Source: Tamaricihabitans halophyticus
GTDB lineage: Bacteria > Actinomycetota > Actinomycetes > Mycobacteriales > Pseudonocardiaceae
Direction: 5' to 3'
Assembly: GCF_004340875.1 (NCBI RefSeq)
Contig: NZ_SLXQ01000015.1
Coordinates: 58,770-122,769 of the forward strand
Length of the DNA: 64,000 bases
The position numbers were made by a program, and so were the translations under genes. A model generated the notes under the pieces. The model made no database searches. It was not told where the DNA came from and saw only the letters and a program-made list of their open reading frames with translations. Below, in pieces: positions 41,734 through 49,682 of this stretch (position 1 is the first letter of the stretch; each line of letters starts with the position of its first letter).

Positions 41734-43193
41734 AGCACCGCTCCGGCCAGCAGGACCAGTGGCAACGACCCGAGCCAGACCACCGTTGTGATACCGGACC
41801 AACCGCGTATCGCCGCCACACCGTCAAGTCCGGTGAATCTCGTGACGACCCAGAAATACGAGTCGTTGAAATAGCTGAACACCATCGAGCCCGCGCAGCA
41901 TGCGATCGCGGCGGCGAGCGGGGACACGCCGAGACTGCCGACCAACGGCGCGCTCACCGAGGCGGCCGTGATCATGGCGACGGTGCCGGAGCCCTGCGCG
42001 AGGCGCACGAGTGTCGCAACGAGGAAGGGCACGAGCACGCCGGGCAGGCTCCACGAAGCGATGACGGTGGCCAGTTCCTGCCCGACGCCGGTGTCGCGTA
42101 GCACTTGGCCGAACGCGCCGCCCGCGCCGGTGATCAGGATGATCAGGCCGGCCGAGGCGGCCGCCTGGGACAGCCAGTCCGCGACCTGGTTGCGGGTGGT
42201 CACGCGGGGCAGCAGCACGTAAACGGCCAGCACGAGACCGATGAGCAGTGCCACGACCGGGCTGCCGACGAACGCGAGCACACCGACGATGCCCGAGGGT
42301 TCGTAGTCGTCGGCGTCGAGCACGCCCCTGGCGCTCTGATCGATTGCGGTCGCGACAGTGTTGACGACGATCAACAGCAGGGGCACGACCAACGGCAGCG
42401 CGGCGAGCCAGGTGGGCATGCGACGTGGGGTTTCCGCAGCCGACTCCTCCCGAAGACCACCGGCGTGCTCGGCCCCGTCGTCAGTGCTGCTATCCGCGGA
42501 GCCGTGGGTCGTCGGCACGGCGTCGGGGGTGACCGTCGCGGTGCTGTAGACCTCGCCACGTACGTCCGGCAGCACGTGTTCTTCGAGGCGCGGTCCGATC
42601 CATTTCGCATAGAGCACCATGAGCGGAACGAGTACCAGCGTGCAGACGACGCCAGCGAGGATCATCCCGCCCACGTCCGCGCCAAGGATCCCGGCGACCC
42701 CGAGCGGTCCCGGGGTGGGCGGCACGAGGTGGTGGGTCAGCGTCATGCCACAGCCGAGCGCGAGGGCCAGCGTGACGTAACCCGCCTTCTTGCGACGCGC
42801 GATCGAACGGGCGAGTGGGTTCATGATGACGTAGCCGGAGTCGCAGAACACCGGGATGGACACGAGCGCGCCGGTACCTGCCATCGCCCACGGCTCACGC
42901 CCTTTGCCGAACATCTTCACGAAGGCCCTCGCCAGCGCGTCGGCCGCTCCCGAGACCTCCAGGATCTTGCCGACCCCGACACCGAGCCCGATGACGATGC
43001 CGATGTCACCCATCGTCGAGCCAAAGCCGTCAGTGATCGAGTTCAGCACGTCCGTCACCGGTGCGCCCGCGACGAACCCGGTCAGCAGAGCGGCGATGAG
43101 GAGCGCGATGAACGCGTCGAGCCGGGTGCGGAGAACGACCACCACGATCGCGGCGATCCCGAGCACGAGCGCAGCCAGCAGTCGGAGATCCAC
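41730..43193 (-). CDS. GntP-family gluconate/sugar-acid permease
   Basis: 487 residues, GTG start after AGGAGG. About 12-14 membrane segments, with the GntP hallmarks GFGSTMGDIGIVIGLGVGVGKILEVSGAADALARAFV near residue 57 and VSIPVFCDSGYVIMNPLARSIAR near 113. A ~45-residue polar loop (VRGEVYSTATV to AAETPRRM, rich in Asp, Ser and Glu) interrupts the middle, longer than I expect for the family. First gene of the operon; it imports the C4 acid used by the kinase. Confidence 0.9.
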   Translation of the reverse strand: MDLRLLAALVLGIAAIVVVVLRTRLDAFIALLIAALLTGFVAGAPVTDVLNSITDGFGSTMGDIGIVIGLGVGVGKILEVSGAADALARAFVKMFGKGREPWAMAGTGALVSIPVFCDSGYVIMNPLARSIARRKKAGYVTLALALGCGMTLTHHLVPPTPGPLGVAGILGADVGGMILAGVVCTLVLVPLMVLYAKWIGPRLEEHVLPDVRGEVYSTATVTPDAVPTTHGSADSSTDDGAEHAGGLREESAAETPRRMPTWLAALPLVVPLLLIVVNTVATAIDQSARGVLDADDYEPSGIVGVLAFVGSPVVALLIGLVLAVYVLLPRVTTRNQVADWLSQAAASAGLIILITGAGGAFGQVLRDTGVGQELATVIASWSLPGVLVPFLVATLVRLAQGSGTVAMITAASVSAPLVGSLGVSPLAAAIACCAGSMVFSYFNDSYFWVVTRFTGLDGVAAIRGWSGITTVVWLGSLPLVLLAGAVL

Positions 43194-43265
43194 GCTGATC
43201 CTCCTAGGCGGATGGGAAGGTGCCCATCATGCCGGCCAGGAGGTGATCAAAACAAGCATCTTCGC

Positions 43266-43303
43266 GAACAAAGTTGCTTAAACTGTGCAACTAGAGTTTG
43301 TTC
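43266..43303. promoter_or_regulatory. Nested inverted repeat upstream of gntP, candidate DeoR operator
   Basis: Outer arms GAACAAA (43266-43272) and TTTGTTC (43297-43303) and inner arms AGTTGC/GCAACT around TTAAACTGT. It lies 73-110 bp upstream of the permease start and touches the stop of the wrbA gene. No T-run, so an operator is likelier than a terminator. Confidence 0.45.
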
Positions 43304-43946
43304 AGCCTTGAATGAACCTCGTTGGGTCGGAGGCGTCGATATTCATACTGTCTGGACGGATCAGTTGCGCGACCTTGGTGACACGGCATCCGAGGTGGGT
43401 GGCGGCGGCGAGTGCTTCCGGGGCCGGGCCGTTGCCGTCGTCGACGCTGCTGACGCCGTAGGGATTGCCGCCCGCTTCGTCGACGGACGGGTGGGTGTAT
43501 CCCATTGGGATGATGTAGGCGCCCCAGTGCATGAACACGGTGTACATACTGAGCAGGGTGGACTCCTGGCCGCCGTGTGGGCTGCCGGAACAGGTGAATC
43601 CACTGACCGGCTTGTCGGCGAGAATGCCGCGTTCCCACGGATCGCTGGTGGTGTCGAGGAACTGGCGCAGCTGTGCGGCGACATTGCCATACCGGGTCGG
43701 CGTACCGAATACGTAGCCGTCGGCCCATTCGAGATCCTCGAGCGTGGCTTCCCGGATATGCGCGGTTGCCTTGGCGTGCGCGGCCCAGGCCGGGACCGAG
43801 TTGACGACCTCGACGGGTGCGAGCTCGGCGACACGCCGCAGGCGTACTTCGGCTCCGGCGGCGGCCGCGCCCTTGGTTACCGCCTCGGCGAGGGCGTGCA
43901 CGTTGCCGGTCGAGCTGTAGTAGATGACGGCGATACGAGTGGACAT
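43302..43946 (-). CDS. wrbA: WrbA-type NAD(P)H:quinone oxidoreductase
   Basis: 214 residues from the ATG at 43946, after GGAAGGA. Flavodoxin-like: FMN phosphate loop VIYYSSTGNVHALAEAV (7-23), the WrbA insert with FGTPTRYGNVAAQLRQFLD near residue 80, GFTCSGSPHGGQESTLLSMY near 115 and MGYTHP. It reduces quinones by two electrons, avoiding semiquinones. It is 13 bp downstream of the BBE-type oxidase gene on the same strand, and together they face an HxlR regulator, a common quinone- or aldehyde-response arrangement. Confidence 0.9.
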   Translation of the reverse strand: MSTRIAVIYYSSTGNVHALAEAVTKGAAAAGAEVRLRRVAELAPVEVVNSVPAWAAHAKATAHIREATLEDLEWADGYVFGTPTRYGNVAAQLRQFLDTTSDPWERGILADKPVSGFTCSGSPHGGQESTLLSMYTVFMHWGAYIIPMGYTHPSVDEAGGNPYGVSSVDDGNGPAPEALAAATHLGCRVTKVAQLIRPDSMNIDASDPTRFIQG

Positions 43947-43959
43947 GGATCGTTCCTTC

Positions 43960-45309
43960 CTAGCGTTCGGGCGGGATGTTCTGGTTGGCTCGCAACAGGT
44001 TGTCTGGGTCGTACATGGTTTTGATGGCGCGCAGTCGTTCGTAGGTGCGGGGTCCGTATGCCGCGCGGATCCGTTCCTGGTCGGCGTCGCGGGGCAGGTA
44101 GTTGACGTAGGCGCCCCCGGCGGAATAAGGAGCGAGTGTCTGGATGAGTTCACTCGCCCACGCCCGGTTGTCGGCATCGGCTCCCGGGTCGTCCCATTTG
44201 GCTTCGACGAAAACGTTGTAGGCGGCGTGCCGGAATCCGACGGCGGTGCTTGCCGGGTCGATCCGGGATACGGCGCCGTGGAAATGCTCGATGTTGATCT
44301 TGCTGTCCAGCGAAGGTGCCGAGCGAACGTACGCGGTGAGGATGTCGACCAGGTTCTCGTCGAGGTGGTGCAGTGTCGTCGTGTTCCAGTACACGCGCTG
44401 GCGCCAGCGGGCGGCGGTGTCGAGGAAGTTCTGGCTGGCGGTGTAGGCGCGGGTGGCGATGGTGTCGTCGATGGGCGGGGCCGAGGCGCGGAGATGCTCG
44501 ATGAACGGCGCGGCGGTGGCCGCGTCGCCGATGACCCGGGGAATGATCAGGATGGCCGGCTCGCCATGGTCGTCGTGGCCGAAGACGAGATCGGCGACCG
44601 TGTGATCGGGCAGTTCGTCGGCGCGGGCGCGGTAGCCCGCGGTCACGGTCTGGGCTTGCTCGAGAGGCCACGCCAACAGGCCGGTAGTGACCTCGGTGGC
44701 AGGGTGTATGGCGAACTCGAGCCCGGTCACGACGCCGAAGTTGCCGCCACCGCCGCGTAGCGCCCAGAACAGGTCGGGTTCATGGTCAGCGTCCGCGCGC
44801 GTCACCGACCCGTCCGGCAGGACGACGTCGGCGGCACGCAGATTGTCCACGGCCAGGCCATGAAGTCCCCGCAGGGCGCCGATTCCGCCGCCGAGGGTCA
44901 GACCGGCGACGCCGGTGCTTGAGACGATGCCGCCCGTGCTGGCGAGTCCGTGCCGCTGGGTGGCGGTGTCGTAGTCGCCCCAGGTCGCTCCCGCGCCGGC
45001 CCGCGCACGACGGCGTAGCGGGTCGACACGGACGTCCCGTAGCCCGCTGAGATCGAGCATCAGGCCGCCGTCGGCGGCGGCGAACGCGGCCGCGCTGTGG
45101 CCGCCGCCGCGGAGGGACAGCGGCACCTGGTACTCGCGCGCCACGCGAATCGCCGCTTGGACGTCCGATATTCCCCGGGCGGCGAGTATCGCGGCCGGAG
45201 TCGCGTGTGGACGTGCGTACAGGTCCATGCCGGGCGCTTCCCGGGTTTCTGATCTACTGTAGACAGTTCCGGAAGTGCTGCGGCGCAACTGCTCCGCCCA
45301 GGTCGTCAT
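43960..45309 (-). CDS. FAD-linked oxidoreductase, berberine-bridge-enzyme type
   Basis: 449 residues. N-terminal FAD-binding PCMH domain: the covalent His in SLRGGGHSAAAFA (near residue 70), GATWGDYD, GIVSSTGVAGLTLGGGIGALRGLHGLAVDNL and DLFWALRGGGGNFGVVTGLEF. The C-terminal BBE domain ends MYDPDNLLRANQNIPP. The region where bicovalent members have Cys reads GGIVSSTGVAG, so FAD is probably held by the His alone. Oxidises an alcohol or sugar-like substrate with O2. Operon with wrbA. Confidence 0.9.
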   Translation of the reverse strand: MTTWAEQLRRSTSGTVYSRSETREAPGMDLYARPHATPAAILAARGISDVQAAIRVAREYQVPLSLRGGGHSAAAFAAADGGLMLDLSGLRDVRVDPLRRRARAGAGATWGDYDTATQRHGLASTGGIVSSTGVAGLTLGGGIGALRGLHGLAVDNLRAADVVLPDGSVTRADADHEPDLFWALRGGGGNFGVVTGLEFAIHPATEVTTGLLAWPLEQAQTVTAGYRARADELPDHTVADLVFGHDDHGEPAILIIPRVIGDAATAAPFIEHLRASAPPIDDTIATRAYTASQNFLDTAARWRQRVYWNTTTLHHLDENLVDILTAYVRSAPSLDSKINIEHFHGAVSRIDPASTAVGFRHAAYNVFVEAKWDDPGADADNRAWASELIQTLAPYSAGGAYVNYLPRDADQERIRAAYGPRTYERLRAIKTMYDPDNLLRANQNIPPER

Positions 45310-45372
45310 TGGTCATCGCCTCATTCGGTACGGATCGGTCTCGGACTGCCAGCCATATAATCATAAGTCACT

Positions 45373-45387
45373 TACTAATGTATAGTA
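45373..45387. promoter_or_regulatory. Palindrome between BBE oxidase and HxlR genes
   Basis: TACTA-ATGTA-TAGTA, perfect 5-bp arms, in an AT-rich 104-bp divergent gap. TATAGT within it resembles a -10 box. HxlR dimers bind short palindromes in such gaps. Confidence 0.4.
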
Positions 45388-45413
45388 GCTGACGCCATGA
45401 TAATGTGAGGCGT

Positions 45414-45767
45414 ATGGAACACCCGTACAGCCAGGGCGAGGACTTCTGCCCGGCGTACCATCACGCGGTTGAACTGATCGGGCGCCGGTGGACCGGAGTG
45501 ATCCTGCGGCAGCTCCTGCTCGGTAGCTCCCGGTTCGCCGAGATTCGCGACGCGATCCCGGCTCTGACTGACCGGATGCTCGCCAGTCGTCTGCGCGAAC
45601 TCGAGGCGGAGAGCATCGTGACACGTACGGTCATCGATACCATTCCCGTGCAGGTGCAGTACGAGCTCACGGACAAAGGGCGCGACCTGGAACGAACGAT
45701 TACCGCGCTCAGTGAGTGGGCCGACCACTGGGAAGGTGATCGCGGCGAGTCGCCGACCGCGAGCTGA
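45414..45767 (+). CDS. HxlR-family regulator
   Basis: 117 residues from the ATG at 45414; a GTG three codons earlier is possible. Single winged-helix HxlR domain: AVELIGRRWTGVILRQLLLGSSRFAEIRDAIPALTDRMLASRLRELEAESIVTR, then a beta-wing and YELTDKGRDLERTITALSEWADHW. C17 in DFCPAYHHA is the N-terminal Cys used by many HxlR/DUF24 proteins for redox or quinone sensing. Divergent from the oxidase-wrbA pair. Confidence 0.88.
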   Translation: MEHPYSQGEDFCPAYHHAVELIGRRWTGVILRQLLLGSSRFAEIRDAIPALTDRMLASRLRELEAESIVTRTVIDTIPVQVQYELTDKGRDLERTITALSEWADHWEGDRGESPTAS

Positions 45768-45842
45768 TTCGCCGCGTGGCGGCTAGTCGACTACTTTTCG
45801 GGAGCCGCTGCTCGGGGTTCGATGGCGGGCCGGGCGGTTCGA

Positions 45843-46412
45843 CTACGCCGGTGGTTCGGCTTCCAGTCCCAGTAGGGTGTATGCGCCCAGCAGCAATTCC
45901 TCGCGCAGCTCGTCTTGTGGTGCATCCGCGAAATGCGCGATGGGGTCGGTTGCGGCGGCGAAGGCTTGGTACGCCCTCAGTCGCATGCGCCAATCCGGGT
46001 CCGGTCCGGTCAACAGTTCGGTGGCGCGTTCGGTGATGCCGAGCGTTCTGGATACGAGGTCGGTCGTTTCGTTTGTGTACACAGAGGCGTCTCTGAACAA
46101 CAGCCCCATCACGTCCCGGTGTTCCGTGAGGACGGCAATGCAGCCCTGAAGTAGCGTGCGTCGAATCTCGCTGGGGCTGGACGCTGCGGCCGCATCCTCG
46201 ACGACCTTCTCGAGTTCGTTGAGCGGGTCGCTGATCAGACACTCGAGTATCTCGGCCTTGTTGCGGAAATGGTGGTAGAGCGAGGGTTTGGTGATACCTA
46301 CCTGCTCTGCGATCGCTCGTACGGACGCGGCGCGGTAAGTCTGCGTACTGAACATCTCGCGCGCGGTGGCCAAGATCAGACCGCGGGTGTCTCTCGCCTC
46401 CTGCTGTGTCAA
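45843..46412 (-). CDS. TetR-family regulator controlling hydrolase operon
   Basis: 189 residues from the TTG at 46412, chosen because GGAGG lies six bases upstream; a GTG two codons earlier is too close to that site, and the frame extends further. Helix-turn-helix SVRAIAEQVGITKPSLYHHFRNKAEIL near residue 25. The C-terminal region resembles other KstR/FadR-like TetR proteins only loosely. Divergent from a serine hydrolase gene with two perfect operator-like palindromes between them. Confidence 0.85.
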   Translation of the reverse strand: MTQQEARDTRGLILATAREMFSTQTYRAASVRAIAEQVGITKPSLYHHFRNKAEILECLISDPLNELEKVVEDAAAASSPSEIRRTLLQGCIAVLTEHRDVMGLLFRDASVYTNETTDLVSRTLGITERATELLTGPDPDWRMRLRAYQAFAAATDPIAHFADAPQDELREELLLGAYTLLGLEAEPPA

Positions 46413-46516
46413 CTCCACCCTCCGTAGTCGAAGCACGAGTGATCGTAGTCGAGCCGATTGGCCGCCTTCGTTAGCGTACGCACCTTTCCGACCGGTTGGT
46501 AGGCACCGTGGCCATA

Positions 46517-46545
46517 TTGCCGACCTACCGGTAGGTTGGTACAGT
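46517..46545 (+). promoter_or_regulatory. Predicted promoter of hydrolase operon
   Basis: TTGCCG (46517-46522) and TACAGT (46540-46545) are 17 bp apart. One operator palindrome fills the spacer and the second lies just downstream of the expected start, so bound TetR would block polymerase fully. Confidence 0.5.
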
Positions 46546-46567
46546 CCTAACAAACCTACCGGTAGGT
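46523..46567. promoter_or_regulatory. Two tandem identical TetR operators
   Basis: ACCTACCGGTAGGT occurs perfectly at 46523-46536 and again at 46554-46567, centres 31 bp apart (about three helical turns). A weaker relative, CCGACCGGTTGGTAGG, lies at 46487-46502. These are strong candidates for the binding sites of the adjacent TetR protein. Confidence 0.7.
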
Positions 46568-46602
46568 CGGATATCGGCACTTCGATGACGAAGGAGCAAG
46601 TA

Positions 46603-47802
46603 GTGGTGGATATCGAGATCGGGGGCACCGTTCGTCCCCAGTTCGAGCGCGTTGCTGAGGCGATGGGAAAGAACTTCGCCAGCGGAAAGGAAGTGGGTGC
46701 CGGCGTCTGCGTCTATCACCGTGGGGAACCGGTAGTAGACATCTGGGCCGGTGCGGCCGATCCGGAGGCGAAGCGGCCGTGGCAGCAGGACACGATGGCC
46801 GCGCTGGCCTCGACGACCAAGGCGATGGCCGCCGGGGCGGCGTTGCTGCTCGTCGAGCGCGGTGAGCTGGAGCTGGATGCACCGGTGGCGCGCTACTGGC
46901 CGGAGTTCGCGGCCCAAGGCAAGGGCGAGATCACGGTGCGCACGGTACTCAGCCATCAGTCCGGTCTGGTCACGCTCGAGGGCTGCCCGCTCTCCCTGGA
47001 ATCCATGAAGGACGGTGGTCACGCGATCATCGATGAACTCGCGGCGTCGACCCCCGAATGGGAGCCGGGTACCGCGCATGGTTACCACGGGCTCACCATC
47101 GGCCATCTGATCGGTGGGATCGTGCACGCAATCACGGGGCAAACGGTCGGCACGTTCTTTGCTTCCGAGATCGCCACGCCCCGCGGCCTGGACTGCTACA
47201 TCGGCCTGCCCGAGGAATATCTGCCGCGCGTCGCCGCGATCATTCCGCCGAGCGACGAGGAGATCATGGCGGGCTTCAAACTGCCTGGCATGGAGAAGAT
47301 GGGCGCCGCCATCAACGATCCCAGTTCGCTGCCGTACCGGGCGTTGTTCGGCAGCATCGATATGACTTTCGCTACCGCGAACGACCCCAGCAACGTCCTG
47401 GTGGAGGCGCCGAGCAGTGATGGCGTTGCCACGGCCACCTCGTTGGCCCGCTATTTCGCGATGCTGATCGGTGAGGTCGACGGCGCACCGGCCTTGCTGA
47501 GCCGCGCGCTGATGCAGCAGGCGCGCACCGTGCATTGCCAAGGAGAAGACCGCGTCCTGTTGATGCCCACCGCCTGGGGATTGGGTTTCAGTCTTCCGCA
47601 TGGCCCCCTGTTCGCTACACGGCCGCGGCTGGGCGAGGCATTCGGTCACGGCGGGGCAACCGGGTCCTTCGCCCTCGCGGATCCGGAGCGCGAACTCGCA
47701 TTCGCCTACATCCCGAACCGGATGTCGGAACTCCTTGAAGGCGGCGATCTGCGGGTCGACAACCTCGTCGACGCCGTATACGCGTCCGTCGATGGAGACT
47801 GA
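46603..47802 (+). CDS. Serine hydrolase, class C beta-lactamase/EstB-like
   Basis: 399 residues from the GTG at 46603, chosen for AAGGAG six bases upstream; an ATG at 46585 is in frame. Catalytic S70-T-T-K73 in ALASTTKAM, Y161 in HGYHGLTIGHLIGG, and a C-terminal FGHGGATGSFALADPE in place of the KTG box. Such esterases (EstB, lovD relatives) act on esters rather than beta-lactams. Convergent with nothing; the CocE-type hydrolase gene follows after 39 bp, under the same TetR-controlled promoter. Confidence 0.88.
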   Translation: MVDIEIGGTVRPQFERVAEAMGKNFASGKEVGAGVCVYHRGEPVVDIWAGAADPEAKRPWQQDTMAALASTTKAMAAGAALLLVERGELELDAPVARYWPEFAAQGKGEITVRTVLSHQSGLVTLEGCPLSLESMKDGGHAIIDELAASTPEWEPGTAHGYHGLTIGHLIGGIVHAITGQTVGTFFASEIATPRGLDCYIGLPEEYLPRVAAIIPPSDEEIMAGFKLPGMEKMGAAINDPSSLPYRALFGSIDMTFATANDPSNVLVEAPSSDGVATATSLARYFAMLIGEVDGAPALLSRALMQQARTVHCQGEDRVLLMPTAWGLGFSLPHGPLFATRPRLGEAFGHGGATGSFALADPERELAFAYIPNRMSELLEGGDLRVDNLVDAVYASVDGD

Positions 47803-47841
47803 CGCCGGTACGGCGGACCTGCTGGCATTGGAGAAGATGAA

Positions 47842-49593
47842 TTGTCCGACACAGTCCCCATGCACTCGGTGCTCATCGAGAGCGGAGTTGCCGTTCCGAT
47901 GCGGGATGGCACCGTGTTGCGCGCAGACGTCTGGCGTCCCACCGAGCCTGGGCCGCACCCGGCCATTCTGATCCGCACCCCGTACGGCCGGACGCTCTTC
48001 AATGCTGATGCGCTGCGTCCGGAACACTGTGTACGCGGCGGTTACGTGTGTGTGGTGCAGGACGTTCGAGGTCGAGGCGGATCCGACGGCGACTGGGTGC
48101 CCTTTCAGTGGGAGCAGGAGGGCATTGACACCTACGACAGCGTTGAGTGGGTTGCCGAGCAGTCGTGGTGTGATGGCGCGGTCGGTATGTGCGGCTCGTC
48201 GTACCTGGGCATCGTGCAATGGCTCGGCGCGGCCACCCGACCACCGCATCTTCGGGCAATCGCACCGGGAATGACGACCAGCGGCGAGCTCGAACTGGCC
48301 GAGGCCGGGGGAGCATTGCGACTCAACCAGCTTGTCTACTGGCTGGCGCTGACGACCATGGAATGGCTGGCCGTACGGCAGGCTGCCGGGCACCGCGTTG
48401 ACCCGGAGGTCCAGCAACGCATGCTCGAACTCCTCGGCGACACGTCACCCGCATGTTGGCACCTGCCGCTGAAAACGGTGCCACAGTTCGATTTCCCGGA
48501 TTTTCCCGTCCAGTTTGGTGACCTCCTCACCGGCGCGTTCAGCCAGGTCGCTGCCTTCGACTACGACAGCATTGAGATACCCACGCTCTCGGTTGCCGGT
48601 TGGTACGACATCTACTGCGGGGCGACCATCGCGAGCTATGAACGTATGCGGAACATGGTGGGGCGGGATCCCGAGCAAGCAGGGGCGCATCGTCTGATCG
48701 TCGGACCGTGGACGCATGACGGCCACTTGCCGGCGGTACAAGGACAATGCAACTTCGGACCTCACGGTTACTCGAGCTTCGCTGATGTGCCCGGACAACA
48801 TCTTGCCTTCTTCGATGCGCACTTGAAGAACGCGGGCGCAGCGGCGCCTCCGGTGCGGTACTTCGTGATGGGAGCGAACGAATGGCGCACGGCGGCATCC
48901 TGGCCGCCTCCGGGAACTGAGCCGAAGGTCTGGTATCTCACCAGCGACGGGCGAGCCAATAGTGCGGCTGGCGATGGCCGGCTGGTGCTCGGGCAGCCAC
49001 TCGCCGGTGCTTCAGAAGACGCCTGTCACTACGATCCGGAGTATCCGGTGCCCACCCACGGTGGACACGTGGCCAGCATGGGCACCGTGGTGGGCGGGCC
49101 ACTGGATCAGGTACACAACGAGGCGAGATCGGACGTGCTGTGCTACACGTCCGAACCGCTCGCCGACCCGATCGACACCATCGGTCCGGTCGCCGTTGGA
49201 CTGTTCGCCGCGACCTCCGCACGAGACGCCGACTTCGTGGTCAAACTCGTCGACGTCGCTCCCGGCGGGCCCGCGCTGCTCGTCACCGACGGAATCTTGC
49301 GCGCCCGGTACCGCGACTCCGGCGACGACCCGACTCCCACTGAGCCGGAAACCGTGTACGAGTTCGAGGTGAACATGCGGCCCACGGCGTGGCGATTCCA
49401 TGCCGGCCACCGGATCAGGCTGGATATCGCCGGGAGCGACTTTCCACAGTATGACCGCAACACGGGAACCGGGAACGCGCTCGGTGCTGATGCGGAGGCG
49501 ATGCCGGCTATCCACCGAATTCGGCACACGTCAGCTCAACCGTCAGTATTACGGCTGAGTACGGTACCTATCGCAGGTGGCGGTGGTGATTGA
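47842..49593 (+). CDS. CocE/NonD-family hydrolase
   Basis: 583 residues from a TTG preceded by GGAGAAG; the first ATG is at codon 7. No signal peptide, unlike the relative at 36005. N-terminal strand PMRDGTVLRADVWRP, VVQDVRGRGGSDGDW near residue 75, nucleophile S120 in GMCGSSYLG, LIVGPWTHDGH with a candidate His near 292, and a C-terminal jelly-roll (TAWRFHAGHRIRLDIAGSDFPQYDRNTG). Family members are acylases, cocaine esterases and X-Pro peptidases. Likely cotranscribed with the upstream serine hydrolase; together they suggest stepwise ester or amide hydrolysis. Confidence 0.88.
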   Translation: MSDTVPMHSVLIESGVAVPMRDGTVLRADVWRPTEPGPHPAILIRTPYGRTLFNADALRPEHCVRGGYVCVVQDVRGRGGSDGDWVPFQWEQEGIDTYDSVEWVAEQSWCDGAVGMCGSSYLGIVQWLGAATRPPHLRAIAPGMTTSGELELAEAGGALRLNQLVYWLALTTMEWLAVRQAAGHRVDPEVQQRMLELLGDTSPACWHLPLKTVPQFDFPDFPVQFGDLLTGAFSQVAAFDYDSIEIPTLSVAGWYDIYCGATIASYERMRNMVGRDPEQAGAHRLIVGPWTHDGHLPAVQGQCNFGPHGYSSFADVPGQHLAFFDAHLKNAGAAAPPVRYFVMGANEWRTAASWPPPGTEPKVWYLTSDGRANSAAGDGRLVLGQPLAGASEDACHYDPEYPVPTHGGHVASMGTVVGGPLDQVHNEARSDVLCYTSEPLADPIDTIGPVAVGLFAATSARDADFVVKLVDVAPGGPALLVTDGILRARYRDSGDDPTPTEPETVYEFEVNMRPTAWRFHAGHRIRLDIAGSDFPQYDRNTGTGNALGADAEAMPAIHRIRHTSAQPSVLRLSTVPIAGGGGD

Positions 49594-49682
49594 ACACGAA
49601 GCCGAGAAGCCGGAACGCTTGCCGTCGACGAAAGCGAATATATACATTGGACGGCCTGTTCTGAATCCCGATCGGAGGCTAC

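Noticed and set aside
42105..44024. 639-codon open frame antisense to gntP and wrbA
   Set aside because: Composition is Arg/His/Glu/Asp/Gln-rich without motifs and it spans two real genes and their promoter gap.
46525..48417. 630-codon open frame antisense to the two hydrolase genes
   Set aside because: Low-complexity Arg/His/Gln-rich translation, no domain, and it crosses the operator region and two well-supported genes.
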